A stretch of DNA of 64,000 bases from Sphingomonadaceae bacterium (GCA_024236155.1 JACKLA010000007.1:1-64000); one strand, 5' to 3'. Shown: positions 28,148-37,687, numbered from the stretch's first letter. The notes: generated from the sequence alone by a model not told the origin. Made by a program: numbers and translations.

Positions 28148-28608
28148 CGGTCGAACTGTTCGACCAACACCCTTGCCGCCAGGCTGACATCTTCCCAGGT
28201 GCGGGCGAAATGTTCTTCCCCGCCGTAATAGGGGTCTGCAATTGCCGAACCCTCGCGGCCAGGCACGACGTCGAGCAGCAACGCCAGCTCTGCAGTCGCA
28301 CCAACCGGAGTCATGGCGCGAAGGTTGGCCAAATTGGCGTGGTCGAGCGCAAATATATGGGTAAAACGCATGAAGTCCGCGCCTTCGACCTGCCGCGCGC
28401 TGTAGCGTGAAATATCGATCCCATGCCGCGCCGCTTCGGCAATGCTGCGCGGGTCGGGTGGCTTGCCGACATGATAGGCCGCTGTCCCGGCGCTGTCGGC
28501 ATGATGGTCGATGCCGCAGTCGGTCGCCACCTTCCGAAACGCCGCCTCGGCTAGCGGCGAGCGGCAGATATTGCCGAGACAAACAAACAGGATCGATGGT
28601 TTTGTCAT
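28144..28608 (-). CDS. Low-molecular-weight protein-tyrosine phosphatase
   Basis: This 154-residue enzyme has the catalytic P-loop VCLGNICRSPLAEA (CX5R) near its N-terminus and the general-acid motif ADPYYGG near residue 130. Such phosphatases act on tyrosine kinases of exopolysaccharide systems or on arginine phosphate; the substrate here is unknown. No ribosome site is visible, and a promoter-like -10 sits seven bases ahead of the ATG. Confidence 0.94.
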   Translation of the reverse strand: MTKPSILFVCLGNICRSPLAEAAFRKVATDCGIDHHADSAGTAAYHVGKPPDPRSIAEAARHGIDISRYSARQVEGADFMRFTHIFALDHANLANLRAMTPVGATAELALLLDVVPGREGSAIADPYYGGEEHFARTWEDVSLAARVLVEQFDR

Positions 28609-28615
28609 TGCGTGG

Positions 28616-28645
28616 ACCTTAGCTCCCACATTGCGGATCGGGCAA
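28616..28645 (-). promoter_or_regulatory. Candidate promoter giving a leaderless phosphatase mRNA
   Basis: On the minus strand, TTGCCC and TAAGGT are spaced by 18 bases (or CTAAGG by 17). TAAGGT ends seven bases before the ATG. Confidence 0.42.
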
Positions 28646-28720
28646 TCCATTGCGCCGCCATCGCGGGCTCTTGTCTGGCGTGTTGCTCGGCGGCATAAAC
28701 CACCGCGCGAAGGGACCTTT

Positions 28721-31612
28721 ATGCTCCGTATCTTGCTTTTGTTTGTGGCTATCGGCGGGCTCGTGTTCTCACAAGCAGCGAATGCCAGTGAAGGGGTAAG
28801 CCCCAGTCTTTCGGCAAGGATCGATGGCGTCGAGGGAGCGGAAAGTACCGAACTGGAAGTATCGTCGCTGGAGGTCGACGTGACGGTGCGTGGCGGGATG
28901 GCCGTGACACGTTTGACCGTCGCGTTCCACAATCCGACAGGCGACACGCTTGAGGGCGAATTTACCCTCAACATGCCCAAGGGCAGCGTCGTCAACGGTT
29001 ATGCGCTCGATATAGAAGGGGTGATGGTTGATGGTGTGCTCCAACCGCGCGACCAGGCCCGACGTGCCTATATGCGACGGGTTGCTGCTGGGGTCGATCC
29101 TGGGCTCGCTGAGGTCGATTTCACCGACAGCTTCAGTACCAGAATTTTCCCGATCCGCGATGAGAGTGGACGAACGATCCGGGTTGAATTTTCGAGTCCG
29201 TTGGACGCACAGGGCCGCTACCGGCTGCCAATCAACAACACGGCTACCAGCAAGTATTCGTTCTCGGTGAATGGGGTCAGGCCGGATTCGATCGCCGGGA
29301 TTGAGTGGGCAGCGGGCCGTAGAGGGTGGCGTGCGAGTGGTAAGGGCAAACTCGATGCCGAAATCACGTTCTCTGTTCAGGCCCCCCTTGGAGTAACTGC
29401 AAGTGAGCATCCGTCGGGCGGAAAATTCTTTGAACTGCTTGCTCCTCGCCCGGTTGTGGACCGGGAGCCGGTTCGGGAGCAACCCCTTGCAATATTGTGG
29501 GATCGTTCGGTCTCGCGACTCGACGACGATCTTGAGGCTGAGGCTGCACTGGCTGAGCGGATGGCCCAGGAGATGGGCCTAGCATATGTGTCCGTCTTCA
29601 TGTTTGATAGTGAGGAAGTCGAACGGGTTGAAGTGCAGACGGACCGGGTCAGGCCAACACTGGGTTCCGTTCGTTATGCAGGCGGAACAAGTCTTGCGCG
29701 TCTTGCAGTATCATTGGAAGATTTTGAAGGCGTCTGCCTGCTGTTCAGCGATGGACTGACCACTATCGACGATCGACCTGATCTCGCAGAGCTCGGCTGT
29801 CGTCTCTCGGTGGTGTCCTCAGGTCCGGAAGGGGACCGGGCATGGCTCGCAGCACAGGCAGCACTTGATGGCGGGGCTGCTGTCGATCTCTCTCAAATCG
29901 AATCTGGACTGGCTTTGGAGCGGCTGATTGCACCTCAAAATCTGCCGCCAGTTACCGATGGCGAAGGTCGGAACTTGTCGGTTAGGGAACTGCCTGCCCC
30001 GGACGGCATGGTCCGCCTTGTTGGACCGGTGACGGAAAGCGGGCAGTTCGAGTTTGCCGGAACGGTTTACGCTGTCGACACCTTGGCGTTGCCGCTTTTC
30101 GCTGCCCCCGGCGCATTTTGGGCTCAGCAAGCACTGGCCCTGCAGCGTGGCGCGATGTCGAGTGAGCGCCTTGCCGAGGAGGCGCGCCGTTGGTCGGTCG
30201 CTGTCCCCGGAGTGAGTTTCGTCGTACTCGAAGATCCCTCGGATTATGTCGAAGCCGGTTTCAGTCCGCCGCAGTCCTATCCCGCCGAATTGCGGGCCGA
30301 ATGGGCGGAGCTTGTCGAAGAAGCCGACGAGGAAAACCGCGCAGCCGATGAAGCCTATCGCGAGGCACTCACCGAATTGTGGGAAGAGCGAAAGGATTGG
30401 TGGCGCACGTCGGGAGAAGAGGGAGAAAGCCGTTACGAAGCCACTCTCTCACCAAGTGTGCCGCCGCAGGAAGGTCCTGCTTTTGCCTTGTCAGTCTTCG
30501 GCAACGACGAAATCGAGTATCTGGAAGCCACGGCAGAAGAGGCGGCTGCGGACGAATACAATAGTGAGGCCGCCGCAGACGCTGTGACGGTTACAGGCTC
30601 GCGCATCGCAAACCCGGGGAATTCTGGCTCCGCAGAACCTGTATTGATCGAATCCAAAGGCGAAGATCCCGGTATCACGATCGTCGAGTGGCAAGTCGAA
30701 CGTCCCTATGTGAAGCAGTGGGCGAGGGCGGGGAGCAAATGGCCGGAGGCCGTGGCAGAGACCGGGCGAGAGCATGGCATTTTGCCACTGTTTTATCTGG
30801 ACCTCGGGGAATGGCATTTCCAGAACGGACGCCCGGCAGAGGCGCGTCGAGCCGTGTTGGCGGCGCTCGACCTGCCTGGCCGCGACAACCAGACGCTGGA
30901 GATCGTCGCGCAGCGCTTGTTACGATATGGTGATCCGGAGCGTACAATCTGGTTACTTGAACAACTGACGGATCGCGAAGGCGATCGACCACAACCGTAT
31001 ATGGCTCTCGCGCTCGCGCATGCCGACCTCTCGCGTCGGACGGATGAGCGCGAACATCTGGTCGAAGCCGAGCGTATCATGAGCGAAGCTGCGCTCAAGC
31101 GCTGGCCGGAAGAATATAGAAAGATCGGTGAAATCCTCCTCGCCGAAGCAAATGCATTGATTGTGGAACTTGGCGTGTACGATCCGGCAACCGCGACGCT
31201 TCCTGTCGAATTTGTCGATCCCATGCCGGTCGATATCCGCGTTCTTGCATTCTGGAATACGCCTCGCACCGATCTTGACCTGTGGATCGTCGAACCTTCG
31301 GACGAAGAGGTCGGTTACAACAATGAAGAGTCGGCGGCTGGCGCACGATACACCCATGACCTGATGAATGGTTATGGGCCGGAAGAATACCAGCTTCGTA
31401 GTGCACCCGATGGAACCTATCGGATCGAACTCAACACATTCTCCGCTGACGCAACCAATCCCAATGGCCCCTCCACTGTGGCAGTGTGGTTGATCCGCGA
31501 TTTCGGTACGCGCAATGCTCGCAAGGAATTGATCGACGTCGAGATGGTCCCGAAAAACGAAGAAGATGATGACGAGGAACGGACGTTCGTCGGCACCATC
31601 GTTATCGAATAG
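28721..31612 (+). CDS. Exported VIT / vWA / DUF2135 protein with a TonB-box-like motif
   Basis: This 963-residue protein begins with a signal peptide (MLRILLLFVAIGGLVFSQAANA). Residues 30-170 form a VIT domain (GEFTLNMPKGSVVNGYAL is typical). Residues 255-400 form a von Willebrand A domain whose metal site looks complete: DRSVS at 261-265, T323 in GGTSL and D344 in SDG. Residues 590-630 are acidic and contain AVTVTGSRI, the motif seen at the N-terminus of sphingomonad TonB-dependent receptors. Residues 680-840 look helical and TPR-like. Residues 840-950 match DUF2135 (TDLDLWIVEPSDEE and GYGPEEYQLR). The ATG has a GAAGGGA site. Function unknown; a periplasmic or surface adhesion or complex-assembly role is a guess. 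Confidence 0.85.
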   Translation: MLRILLLFVAIGGLVFSQAANASEGVSPSLSARIDGVEGAESTELEVSSLEVDVTVRGGMAVTRLTVAFHNPTGDTLEGEFTLNMPKGSVVNGYALDIEGVMVDGVLQPRDQARRAYMRRVAAGVDPGLAEVDFTDSFSTRIFPIRDESGRTIRVEFSSPLDAQGRYRLPINNTATSKYSFSVNGVRPDSIAGIEWAAGRRGWRASGKGKLDAEITFSVQAPLGVTASEHPSGGKFFELLAPRPVVDREPVREQPLAILWDRSVSRLDDDLEAEAALAERMAQEMGLAYVSVFMFDSEEVERVEVQTDRVRPTLGSVRYAGGTSLARLAVSLEDFEGVCLLFSDGLTTIDDRPDLAELGCRLSVVSSGPEGDRAWLAAQAALDGGAAVDLSQIESGLALERLIAPQNLPPVTDGEGRNLSVRELPAPDGMVRLVGPVTESGQFEFAGTVYAVDTLALPLFAAPGAFWAQQALALQRGAMSSERLAEEARRWSVAVPGVSFVVLEDPSDYVEAGFSPPQSYPAELRAEWAELVEEADEENRAADEAYREALTELWEERKDWWRTSGEEGESRYEATLSPSVPPQEGPAFALSVFGNDEIEYLEATAEEAAADEYNSEAAADAVTVTGSRIANPGNSGSAEPVLIESKGEDPGITIVEWQVERPYVKQWARAGSKWPEAVAETGREHGILPLFYLDLGEWHFQNGRPAEARRAVLAALDLPGRDNQTLEIVAQRLLRYGDPERTIWLLEQLTDREGDRPQPYMALALAHADLSRRTDEREHLVEAERIMSEAALKRWPEEYRKIGEILLAEANALIVELGVYDPATATLPVEFVDPMPVDIRVLAFWNTPRTDLDLWIVEPSDEEVGYNNEESAAGARYTHDLMNGYGPEEYQLRSAPDGTYRIELNTFSADATNPNGPSTVAVWLIRDFGTRNARKELIDVEMVPKNEEDDDEERTFVGTIVIE

Positions 31613-31636
31613 GGCGCGAATCTGGCGCAGGATAAT

Positions 31637-31713
31637 TGGTCGGGGAGAGAGGATTCGAACCTCCGGCCCCTGCCTCCCGAAGACAGTGCTCTACCAGGCT
31701 GAGCTACTCCCCG
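31637..31713 (-). tRNA. tRNA-Pro (CGG)
   Basis: Reverse-strand cloverleaf with acceptor CGGGGAG/CTCCCCG, the D-arm GCTCAGCCTGGTAGAGC, anticodon stem CTGTC/GGCAG with loop TTCGGGA (anticodon CGG), the T-arm GGTTCGAATCC, discriminator A and an encoded CCA. It is 77 bases long. Confidence 0.97.
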
Positions 31714-31766
31714 ACCGTGTCGGTCCCGCGGTGCAAGGTTGCCACGCGGGTCGAGGCAAGGCGCGC

Positions 31767-31795
31767 CCTATAGGCAGGTGAGGGCGGGGTGGCAA
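31767..31795 (-). promoter_or_regulatory. Probable promoter of tRNA-Pro
   Basis: On the minus strand, TTGCCA and TATAGG are spaced by exactly 17 bases, and a GC-rich discriminator (GCGCGCC) follows. The predicted start is about 45 bases before the mature tRNA. Confidence 0.6.
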
Positions 31796-31824
31796 GCAGG
31801 CAAATGCAGGTCTAGGGACTTTGT

Positions 31825-32781
31825 ATGGCAACCGTCGCGATTCCCGCCGATTCTCCTGCTCGCTCGCATCCCGAGTGGCAATATCTCGACCTGATGCGCC
31901 GCATTTGGGAGGAGGGCAGCGAACGCGTCGACCGTACCGGTATCGGTACACGTTCGATTTTCGGGGCGATGCTTCGATTCGACTTGTCGGATGGGCGCAT
32001 GCCGCTGATCACCACCAAGCGCGTCTATTGGAAAACTGCAACGCGCGAGATGCTGTGGTTTCTCACTGGCGAAACCAACATCCGGCCGCTGGTCCTGCAG
32101 GGCGTGAAGATCTGGAACGAATGGCCGCACGCCAACTATGTCCGCGAGACGGGCGACAAGATTGCACTCGAAGAATTTGTCCAGCGCATTGCCGACGATG
32201 CGGGGTTTGCCGAACGGTGGGGGGATCTCGGGCCTGTCTATGGCAAGCAGTGGGTCGACTGGCCGACCTATCGCTATGGCCCCGATGGGAAATACGAAAG
32301 AGGGCCGGGGATCAACCAGGTTGCGGAAGTGGTAGAGAGCCTGCGCAACAATCCCGGTAGCCGCCGGCATATTATCGAGGGTTGGAATGTAGCCGAACTC
32401 GACCGGATGGCGCTGCCGCCGTGCCACAAGACTTACCAGTTCCATGTGGGCGACGGGAAACTGAATTGCGCGCTCTACCAGCGCAGCTGCGACGTCGCAC
32501 TGGGGCTGCCGTTCAACCTGTGGAGCGGCGCGCTGCTCCAGCGGATGGTCGCGCAGCAGGTCGGGCTTGAACCCGGCGAGTTCGTTTGGATGGGCGGCGA
32601 TACGCATCTCTACCTCAATCATGAAGAGCTGGTGACTGAGCAGCTGACGCGGGAACCACAGGGCGAGCCGAAGCTCGAGATCAACCGGCGACCGTCATCC
32701 ATATTCGACTACGAAATCGGTGATTTCATCGTCCACGGCTATGAACCGCTTGGTGCGCTTGCTGCGCCTGTCGCGGTCTGA
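31825..32781 (+). CDS. thyA: Thymidylate synthase
   Basis: ThyA, 318 residues, makes dTMP from dUMP with methylenetetrahydrofolate. The catalytic cysteine lies in MALPPCHKTYQFHV. RTGIGTRSIFG binds phosphate and QRSCDVALGLPFNL binds dUMP. It is longer than the 264-residue E. coli enzyme because of an insertion around residues 90-150, as in the Lactobacillus-type long form. It is monocistronic, lying between tRNA-Pro and the bkd operon. Confidence 0.97.
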   Translation: MATVAIPADSPARSHPEWQYLDLMRRIWEEGSERVDRTGIGTRSIFGAMLRFDLSDGRMPLITTKRVYWKTATREMLWFLTGETNIRPLVLQGVKIWNEWPHANYVRETGDKIALEEFVQRIADDAGFAERWGDLGPVYGKQWVDWPTYRYGPDGKYERGPGINQVAEVVESLRNNPGSRRHIIEGWNVAELDRMALPPCHKTYQFHVGDGKLNCALYQRSCDVALGLPFNLWSGALLQRMVAQQVGLEPGEFVWMGGDTHLYLNHEELVTEQLTREPQGEPKLEINRRPSSIFDYEIGDFIVHGYEPLGALAAPVAV

Positions 32782-32792
32782 CGGCGCTGAGC

Positions 32793-32821
32793 TTGACCGC
32801 GGAGGCGCTTTGAAATAATAT
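32793..32821 (+). promoter_or_regulatory. Probable promoter of the branched-chain dehydrogenase operon
   Basis: TTGACC and TAATAT are spaced by 17 bases, close to the general sigma-70 consensus. An AT-rich stretch follows and the E1-alpha ATG lies about 38 bases downstream, preceded by a GGGAGA ribosome site. Confidence 0.6.
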
Positions 32822-32858
32822 AACACGCACGTAAAAGATTGCGTCCGGGAGACCAGAT

Positions 32859-34157
32859 ATGGCCGACAGGCCCGAGGGAGCGGCGAGCAGCAACAAGCCT
32901 GCACTTGCACTCCACGTTCCAGAACCGAAGTACCGGCCCGGCGATGCCGTCGATTACTCGCATCTCAACATCCCTGAAGCGGGCAAGCAGGCGCGACCCG
33001 ACGAAACCGTCGAACCGAAGGAAATCGCGTCTTTCGCATATGACCTGATCCGCGTTCTGGGGGACGATAACAGGGCGCATGGCCCGTGGGATCCGAAGCT
33101 CGATGCGGATACGCTGCGGACCATGCTGCGCAATATGGCGATGGTTCGCGCGTTCGACGAACGCATGTTCCGCGGCCAGCGCCAGGGCAAGACCAGCTTT
33201 TACATGAAATGTACCGGTGAAGAGGCGACTTCGGTTGCTGCCGGTATGGCGTTGGCCAGTGATGACATGGTCTTCCCCAGCTATCGCCAGCAAGGCATCC
33301 TCATTGCACGCGGTTACCCTCTGGTTGAGATGATCAACCAGATTTATTCGAACAAGGGTGACAAGCTGAAGGGCCGCCAGCTGCCCATCATGTATTCGAG
33401 CCGCGAGCACAGCTTTTTCTCGATATCCGGCAACCTCGCCACGCAGACGCCGCAGGCAGTTGGCTGGGCGATGGCAAGCGCGATCAAGGGCGACAGCCGG
33501 ATCGCCGCGACGTGGGTCGGTGAAGGCTCGACGGCGGAAGGCGATTTCCATTCCGCCTGCCTGTTTGCCACCGTCTACAATGCGCCGGTGATCCTCAACG
33601 TGATCAACAACCAGTGGGCGATTTCGAGCTTCTCGGGTTTTGCCGGGTCGGAGCGTACCACCTTCGCTGCTCGCGCGGTCGGCTATGGCCTGGCCGGACT
33701 GCGGGTCGACGGGAATGACGCGCTGGCGGTCTATGCCGCGCAGCAATGGGCGGCCAACCGTGCCCGCGCCAATGCCGGCCCGACATTGATCGAATACTTC
33801 ACCTATCGCGCCGAAGGCCATTCGACCTCGGACGATCCGACCGGTTATCGTTCTGCGCAAGAGCGCGAGGAATGGCCGCTGGGCGATCCCGTCAACCGCC
33901 TGAAGAACCACCTCATCGCGCTCGGCGAATGGGATGAGGATCGGCAGGCTGCGATGGACCAGCAATGCGCTGACGAGGTCAAGGCCGCAACCAAGGAAGC
34001 CGAAAAGAACGGCATCCTCGGCCATGGCCTGCACCATCCGTTCCGCACCATGTTCCAGGACGTATACGAAGAACTGCCCTGGCATCTTGAGGAGCAGGCC
34101 GCGCAGGCTCGCCGCGAACGAGAGACAAAATGGCCTGGCGAGGAGCCATGGACATGA
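32859..34157 (+). CDS. bkdA1: Branched-chain 2-oxoacid dehydrogenase E1 alpha subunit
   Basis: This 432-residue protein is the thiamine-diphosphate-binding alpha chain of E1, which decarboxylates the 2-oxoacids from Leu, Ile and Val. The ThDP motif is GEGSTAEGDFHSACLFATVYNAPVILNVINN. SFYMKCTGEEA and the phosphorylation-loop-like RAEGHSTSDDPTGYRS are typical of BCKDH alpha chains, as is the N-terminal extension that pyruvate dehydrogenase alphas lack. It is the first gene of a three-gene operon. Confidence 0.93.
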   Translation: MADRPEGAASSNKPALALHVPEPKYRPGDAVDYSHLNIPEAGKQARPDETVEPKEIASFAYDLIRVLGDDNRAHGPWDPKLDADTLRTMLRNMAMVRAFDERMFRGQRQGKTSFYMKCTGEEATSVAAGMALASDDMVFPSYRQQGILIARGYPLVEMINQIYSNKGDKLKGRQLPIMYSSREHSFFSISGNLATQTPQAVGWAMASAIKGDSRIAATWVGEGSTAEGDFHSACLFATVYNAPVILNVINNQWAISSFSGFAGSERTTFAARAVGYGLAGLRVDGNDALAVYAAQQWAANRARANAGPTLIEYFTYRAEGHSTSDDPTGYRSAQEREEWPLGDPVNRLKNHLIALGEWDEDRQAAMDQQCADEVKAATKEAEKNGILGHGLHHPFRTMFQDVYEELPWHLEEQAAQARRERETKWPGEEPWT

Positions 34158-35212
34158 GCGCAGGAACGAAGGGCGCCGTGGAAACTGCCGTCACCTCTGA
34201 ACGTCGCCTCAACATGATCGAGGCGATCAACGATGCGCTCAACATCATGCTCGAGCGTGACCCTGACGTCATCATCATGGGCGAAGATGTAGGCTATTTC
34301 GGCGGCGTGTTCCGTTGCACCGCTGGCCTGCAGGAAAAATACGGCAAGACCCGAGTGTTCGACACGCCGATTTCGGAATGCGGGATTATCGGCGTTGCGG
34401 TGGGGATGGGGGCTTACGGCCTGCGGCCGGTGCCGGAAATCCAGTTTGCCGACTATATCTACCCGGGTCTCGACCAGCTGATTTCGGAGGCGGCCCGCCT
34501 GCGTTACCGTTCGGCCACCGAATATATTGCACCGATGACGGTGCGCTCGCCATTTGGCGGCGGGATATTCGGCGGCCAGACCCACAGTCAGAGCCCGGAA
34601 TCGCTTTTCACCCATGTCGCGGGGCTCAAGACGGTGATCCCGTCCACGCCCTACGATGCCAAGGGCCTGCTGATCTCCTGCATCGAAGACAACGATCCGG
34701 TGATCTTCTTCGAGCCCAAGCGCATCTACAACGGGCCGTTCAGCGGCTACTATGACAGGCCGGCCGAGCCGTGGAAGCGGTTCGATGCCAGCGTTGTGCC
34801 CGAAGGCCACTACACGATCCCGCTTGGCAAGGCGCGCAAGGTGACAGAAGGCGAGCAGCTGACGATCCTTGCTTACGGCACCATGGTCCATGTGACCGAG
34901 GCGGTCTGCCGCGAAAAGGGTATTGAGGCCGAGATTCTCGACCTGCGCACGCTGGTCCCGCTCGATATCGAAGCGATCGAGGCATCGGTCGAGAAGACCG
35001 GTCGTTGCTTGATCGTGCATGAAGCAACCCGGACTTCGGGTTTTGGTGCCGAACTGTCAGCACTCGTTACCGAACGCTGCTTCTACCATCTCGAAGCCCC
35101 GGTCGAGCGTGTGACCGGCTTCGATACTCCCTATCCGCACAGCCTCGAATGGGCCTATTTCCCCGGCCCTATCCGCATCGGCGAGGCCATCGACAAGATC
35201 CTCAAGGACTGA
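34154..35212 (+). CDS. bkdA2: Branched-chain 2-oxoacid dehydrogenase E1 beta subunit
   Basis: This 352-residue beta chain of the E1 heterotetramer has the transketolase-type pyrimidine domain (IIMGEDVGYFGGVFRCTAGL, with its conserved glutamate), EIQFADYIYPG, and a C-terminal domain with LRTLVPLDIEAI. I chose the ATG overlapping the E1-alpha stop (ATGA), with AGGAG nine bases upstream; an ATG two codons earlier is possible but too near that site. Confidence 0.94.
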   Translation: MSAGTKGAVETAVTSERRLNMIEAINDALNIMLERDPDVIIMGEDVGYFGGVFRCTAGLQEKYGKTRVFDTPISECGIIGVAVGMGAYGLRPVPEIQFADYIYPGLDQLISEAARLRYRSATEYIAPMTVRSPFGGGIFGGQTHSQSPESLFTHVAGLKTVIPSTPYDAKGLLISCIEDNDPVIFFEPKRIYNGPFSGYYDRPAEPWKRFDASVVPEGHYTIPLGKARKVTEGEQLTILAYGTMVHVTEAVCREKGIEAEILDLRTLVPLDIEAIEASVEKTGRCLIVHEATRTSGFGAELSALVTERCFYHLEAPVERVTGFDTPYPHSLEWAYFPGPIRIGEAIDKILKD

Positions 35213-35216
35213 CGCC

Positions 35217-36497
35217 ATGAGCAAGTTCACATTCAACCTGCCCGATATCGGCGAAGGTATCGCCGAAGCGGAAATCGTCGCGTGGCACGTCAAGGTCGGT
35301 GACAGGGTCGAGGAAGACGACCAGCTGGCCGACATGATGACCGACAAGGCGACGGTCGAAATGGAAAGCCCGGTTGCCGGTACGGTCGTTTCCGTCGCCG
35401 GTGATGTCGGGGACGTCATCGCAATCGGTGCGATGCTGGTGGAAATCGAAGTCGAAGGCGATGCCTCCGAACCGGTACCAGCGCCGACAGTTGAAACCGT
35501 TGAGGATCGTATCGAGCCTGAAACGACGGAAGCAGGCGAAGCGGATCATGCAGCCGCCGCCGTTGTCGCTCCCGAACCTGTGCCCGCTCCCGAAGCAACG
35601 CCTACTCCGGCGCCTGTGGATGTTTCACAGGCAAAGGTTCTCGCCACTCCTGCCGTGCGTCAGCGTGCGCGCGAACTGGGAATCGACCTCGCGCAGATCA
35701 AGCCTGCTGAGGATGGCCGCATCCGCCATGGCGATCTCGATCAGTTCCTGTCCTACAACAGTGCCTTCACAGGCGCGGCACGCACGCGCTCGGACGAGGA
35801 GAAGAAGGTTATCGGCATGCGTCGCCGCATTGCCGAGAACATGGCCGCTTCCAAGCGCAACATCCCGCACTTCTCCTATGTCGAGGAAGTCGATGTCACC
35901 GCGCTTGAGGAAATGCGTGCTCAGCTCAACACCGGCAGGGGCGAGAAGCCGAAGCTCACGATCCTGCCACTGCTGATCACGGCGATCTGCAAGACGCTGC
36001 CTGATTTTCCGATGATCAACGCCCGCTATGACGACGAAGCGGGGGTCGTGACCCAGCATGGGTCTGTCCATATGGGCATGGCGACGCAGACCGATGCAGG
36101 GCTGATGGTCCCGGTCATTCGCAACGCGCAGGGGCAGAACCCGTGGCAGCTTGCGCGCGAGATCGTGCGGCTGGCCGAAGCGGCGCGGACCGGCAAGGCA
36201 AAATCGGAAGAACTTTCCGGCGGGACTTTGACGGTGACTTCGCTCGGCCCGCTCGGCGGTGTGGCGACGACTCCCGTTATCAACCGCCCTGAAGTGGCGA
36301 TTATCGGCCCGAACCGGATCATCGAGCGCCCGATGTATGTCACTGGCACCGACGGGGTGGAACGGATCGAGAAGCGCAAGCTGATGAATATCTCGATCAG
36401 TTGTGACCACCGCGTCGTCGATGGATGGGATGCGGCGAGCTTCATCCAGCAGCTCAAGAAGCTGATCGAAACGCCGGTGCTTCTCCTCGCCGACTGA
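35217..36497 (+). CDS. bkdB: Branched-chain 2-oxoacid dehydrogenase E2 (dihydrolipoamide acyltransferase)
   Basis: E2 core, 426 residues. In order: an N-terminal lipoyl domain with the lipoylated lysine in MMTDKATVEMESP (K44), a Pro/Ala-rich linker (about 85-140), a peripheral-subunit-binding domain (TPAVRQRARELGIDLAQI), and the catalytic domain with the active-site DHRVVDGWDA near the C-terminus. It follows E1 beta by four bases. No E3 (lipoamide dehydrogenase) gene follows, so E3 must come from elsewhere. Confidence 0.95.
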   Translation: MSKFTFNLPDIGEGIAEAEIVAWHVKVGDRVEEDDQLADMMTDKATVEMESPVAGTVVSVAGDVGDVIAIGAMLVEIEVEGDASEPVPAPTVETVEDRIEPETTEAGEADHAAAAVVAPEPVPAPEATPTPAPVDVSQAKVLATPAVRQRARELGIDLAQIKPAEDGRIRHGDLDQFLSYNSAFTGAARTRSDEEKKVIGMRRRIAENMAASKRNIPHFSYVEEVDVTALEEMRAQLNTGRGEKPKLTILPLLITAICKTLPDFPMINARYDDEAGVVTQHGSVHMGMATQTDAGLMVPVIRNAQGQNPWQLAREIVRLAEAARTGKAKSEELSGGTLTVTSLGPLGGVATTPVINRPEVAIIGPNRIIERPMYVTGTDGVERIEKRKLMNISISCDHRVVDGWDAASFIQQLKKLIETPVLLLAD

Positions 36498-36531
36498 TCT
36501 GTTAGGACGGGCCTACTCAGGAGAGTGAGTC

Positions 36532-37116
36532 ATGCAGACGGATCCGAGGGTAGACGACTACATCGCCAAGGCAGCCGATTTCGCGCGCCCGATCCTGATC
36601 GAGCTTCGCGCCCGTGTGCATCGCGTGCTGCCCGAGGCGGAGGAAGGCATCAAGTGGGGGATGCCACACTTCCTTCTCGGCGGTAAAAACGTCGCCGGGA
36701 TGAGCGCATTCAAGGCGCATTGCGCGTTCATCGTCCACGGGGCGGAGAAAGAAGGCGATGCAATGGGTCAGTGTGGGCGCGTCGAAACTATCGATGACCT
36801 GCCGGACGAAGCCGAAATGGCGCAGGCGCTGAATGCGGCGCGCGAACGCATTGCACAGCATGGCAGCGCGACGAAGGGGAGGGGCAAGCCTGCGCCCAAA
36901 CCGGAAATCCCCATGCCGGATTATTTTGCGACGGCGCTTGCCGCCATCCCGAAAGCGCGTGCGACTTTCGATGCCCTGGCACCATCCCATCGTCGCGAAT
37001 ATCTCGAATGGATCACCGAAGCCAAACGTGAGGCGACGCGGGAAAAGCGTGTGGCGACGGCCCTTGAATGGCTGGCCGAGGGCAAGAAGCGCAACTGGAA
37101 ATATGAGAACTGCTGA
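36532..37116 (+). CDS. YdeI/DUF1801 family protein
   Basis: This 194-residue protein has an N-terminal DUF1801-like domain (GIKWGMPHFLLGGKNVAGMSAFKAHCAF) and a C-terminal YdeI/OmpD-associated helix pair (LAPSHRREYLEWITEAKREATREKRV). The molecular role of the family is not established. A good AGGAGAG ribosome site precedes the ATG. It lies 34 bases after the E2 gene and converges with a small exported gene nine bases on. Confidence 0.83.
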   Translation: MQTDPRVDDYIAKAADFARPILIELRARVHRVLPEAEEGIKWGMPHFLLGGKNVAGMSAFKAHCAFIVHGAEKEGDAMGQCGRVETIDDLPDEAEMAQALNAARERIAQHGSATKGRGKPAPKPEIPMPDYFATALAAIPKARATFDALAPSHRREYLEWITEAKREATREKRVATALEWLAEGKKRNWKYENC

Positions 37117-37124
37117 TTGGCGGG

Positions 37125-37550
37125 TTAGCGCACGATCGCGCTATACGTCATCCGCCCGCCCGTCTTGCCGTGAACCTTCAGCCTTACATGGGTCACTTCT
37201 TCGGGCGCAGCCAGGCGTTCGCCGATGCGCAGGTGACCGATCCGGCCCCATTTGCGCCCGCCATCGACCGAGACCTCCAGCGCTTCGGAACTTCCCTGCT
37301 GGAACGCCAGCGATGTGGGAATAGCGCTTCTTACCACTGTGCCTTTGCGGGCTTCTGCGCCGGTCCATTCGATCATCAGGATAACCCGATCGCCGCGTCG
37401 GAACGATGTAGCCGGCTCGACCGTGCGTAGCCCCACCGCTCCGTCGATCGTTTCGACATAGACCGTGCGCGAGAGGGCAATGCGGTCTTGCGGTGTGGCT
37501 GCGCTGCCGAGAAATGCTGCCAGCAGTGCGAAACTTGCTCCAATACGCAT
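37125..37550 (-). CDS. Small exported protein of unknown function
   Basis: This 141-residue protein has a signal peptide (MRIGASFALLAAFLGSAA) and a beta-rich body (EPATSFRRGDRVILMIEW, ALEVSVDGGRKWGRIGHL, VTHVRLKVHG). The pattern resembles immunoglobulin-like DUF11-type surface domains, but I cannot place it. The ATG was chosen for the signal peptide; the frame extends about 48 codons upstream without sense. Confidence 0.6.
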   Translation of the reverse strand: MRIGASFALLAAFLGSAATPQDRIALSRTVYVETIDGAVGLRTVEPATSFRRGDRVILMIEWTGAEARKGTVVRSAIPTSLAFQQGSSEALEVSVDGGRKWGRIGHLRIGERLAAPEEVTHVRLKVHGKTGGRMTYSAIVR

Positions 37551-37687
37551 CGCCAGACCCCCTTTGTTGCGGCGACTGTTGAGGGCAGCGGTTTCGCAGC
37601 GAGAGGCGAAAATATGGTTAACGCAGCGCCAACCATGGTTGCTTTGGAAGCGATTTGCAGAAGTGCATTTTTTGCTGCGTTTGGGCG

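Noticed and set aside
28721..31612. Marine proteobacterial sortase target protein
   Set aside because: VIT and vWA domains fit, but there is no LPxTG-like motif with C-terminal membrane tail and no sortase gene nearby.
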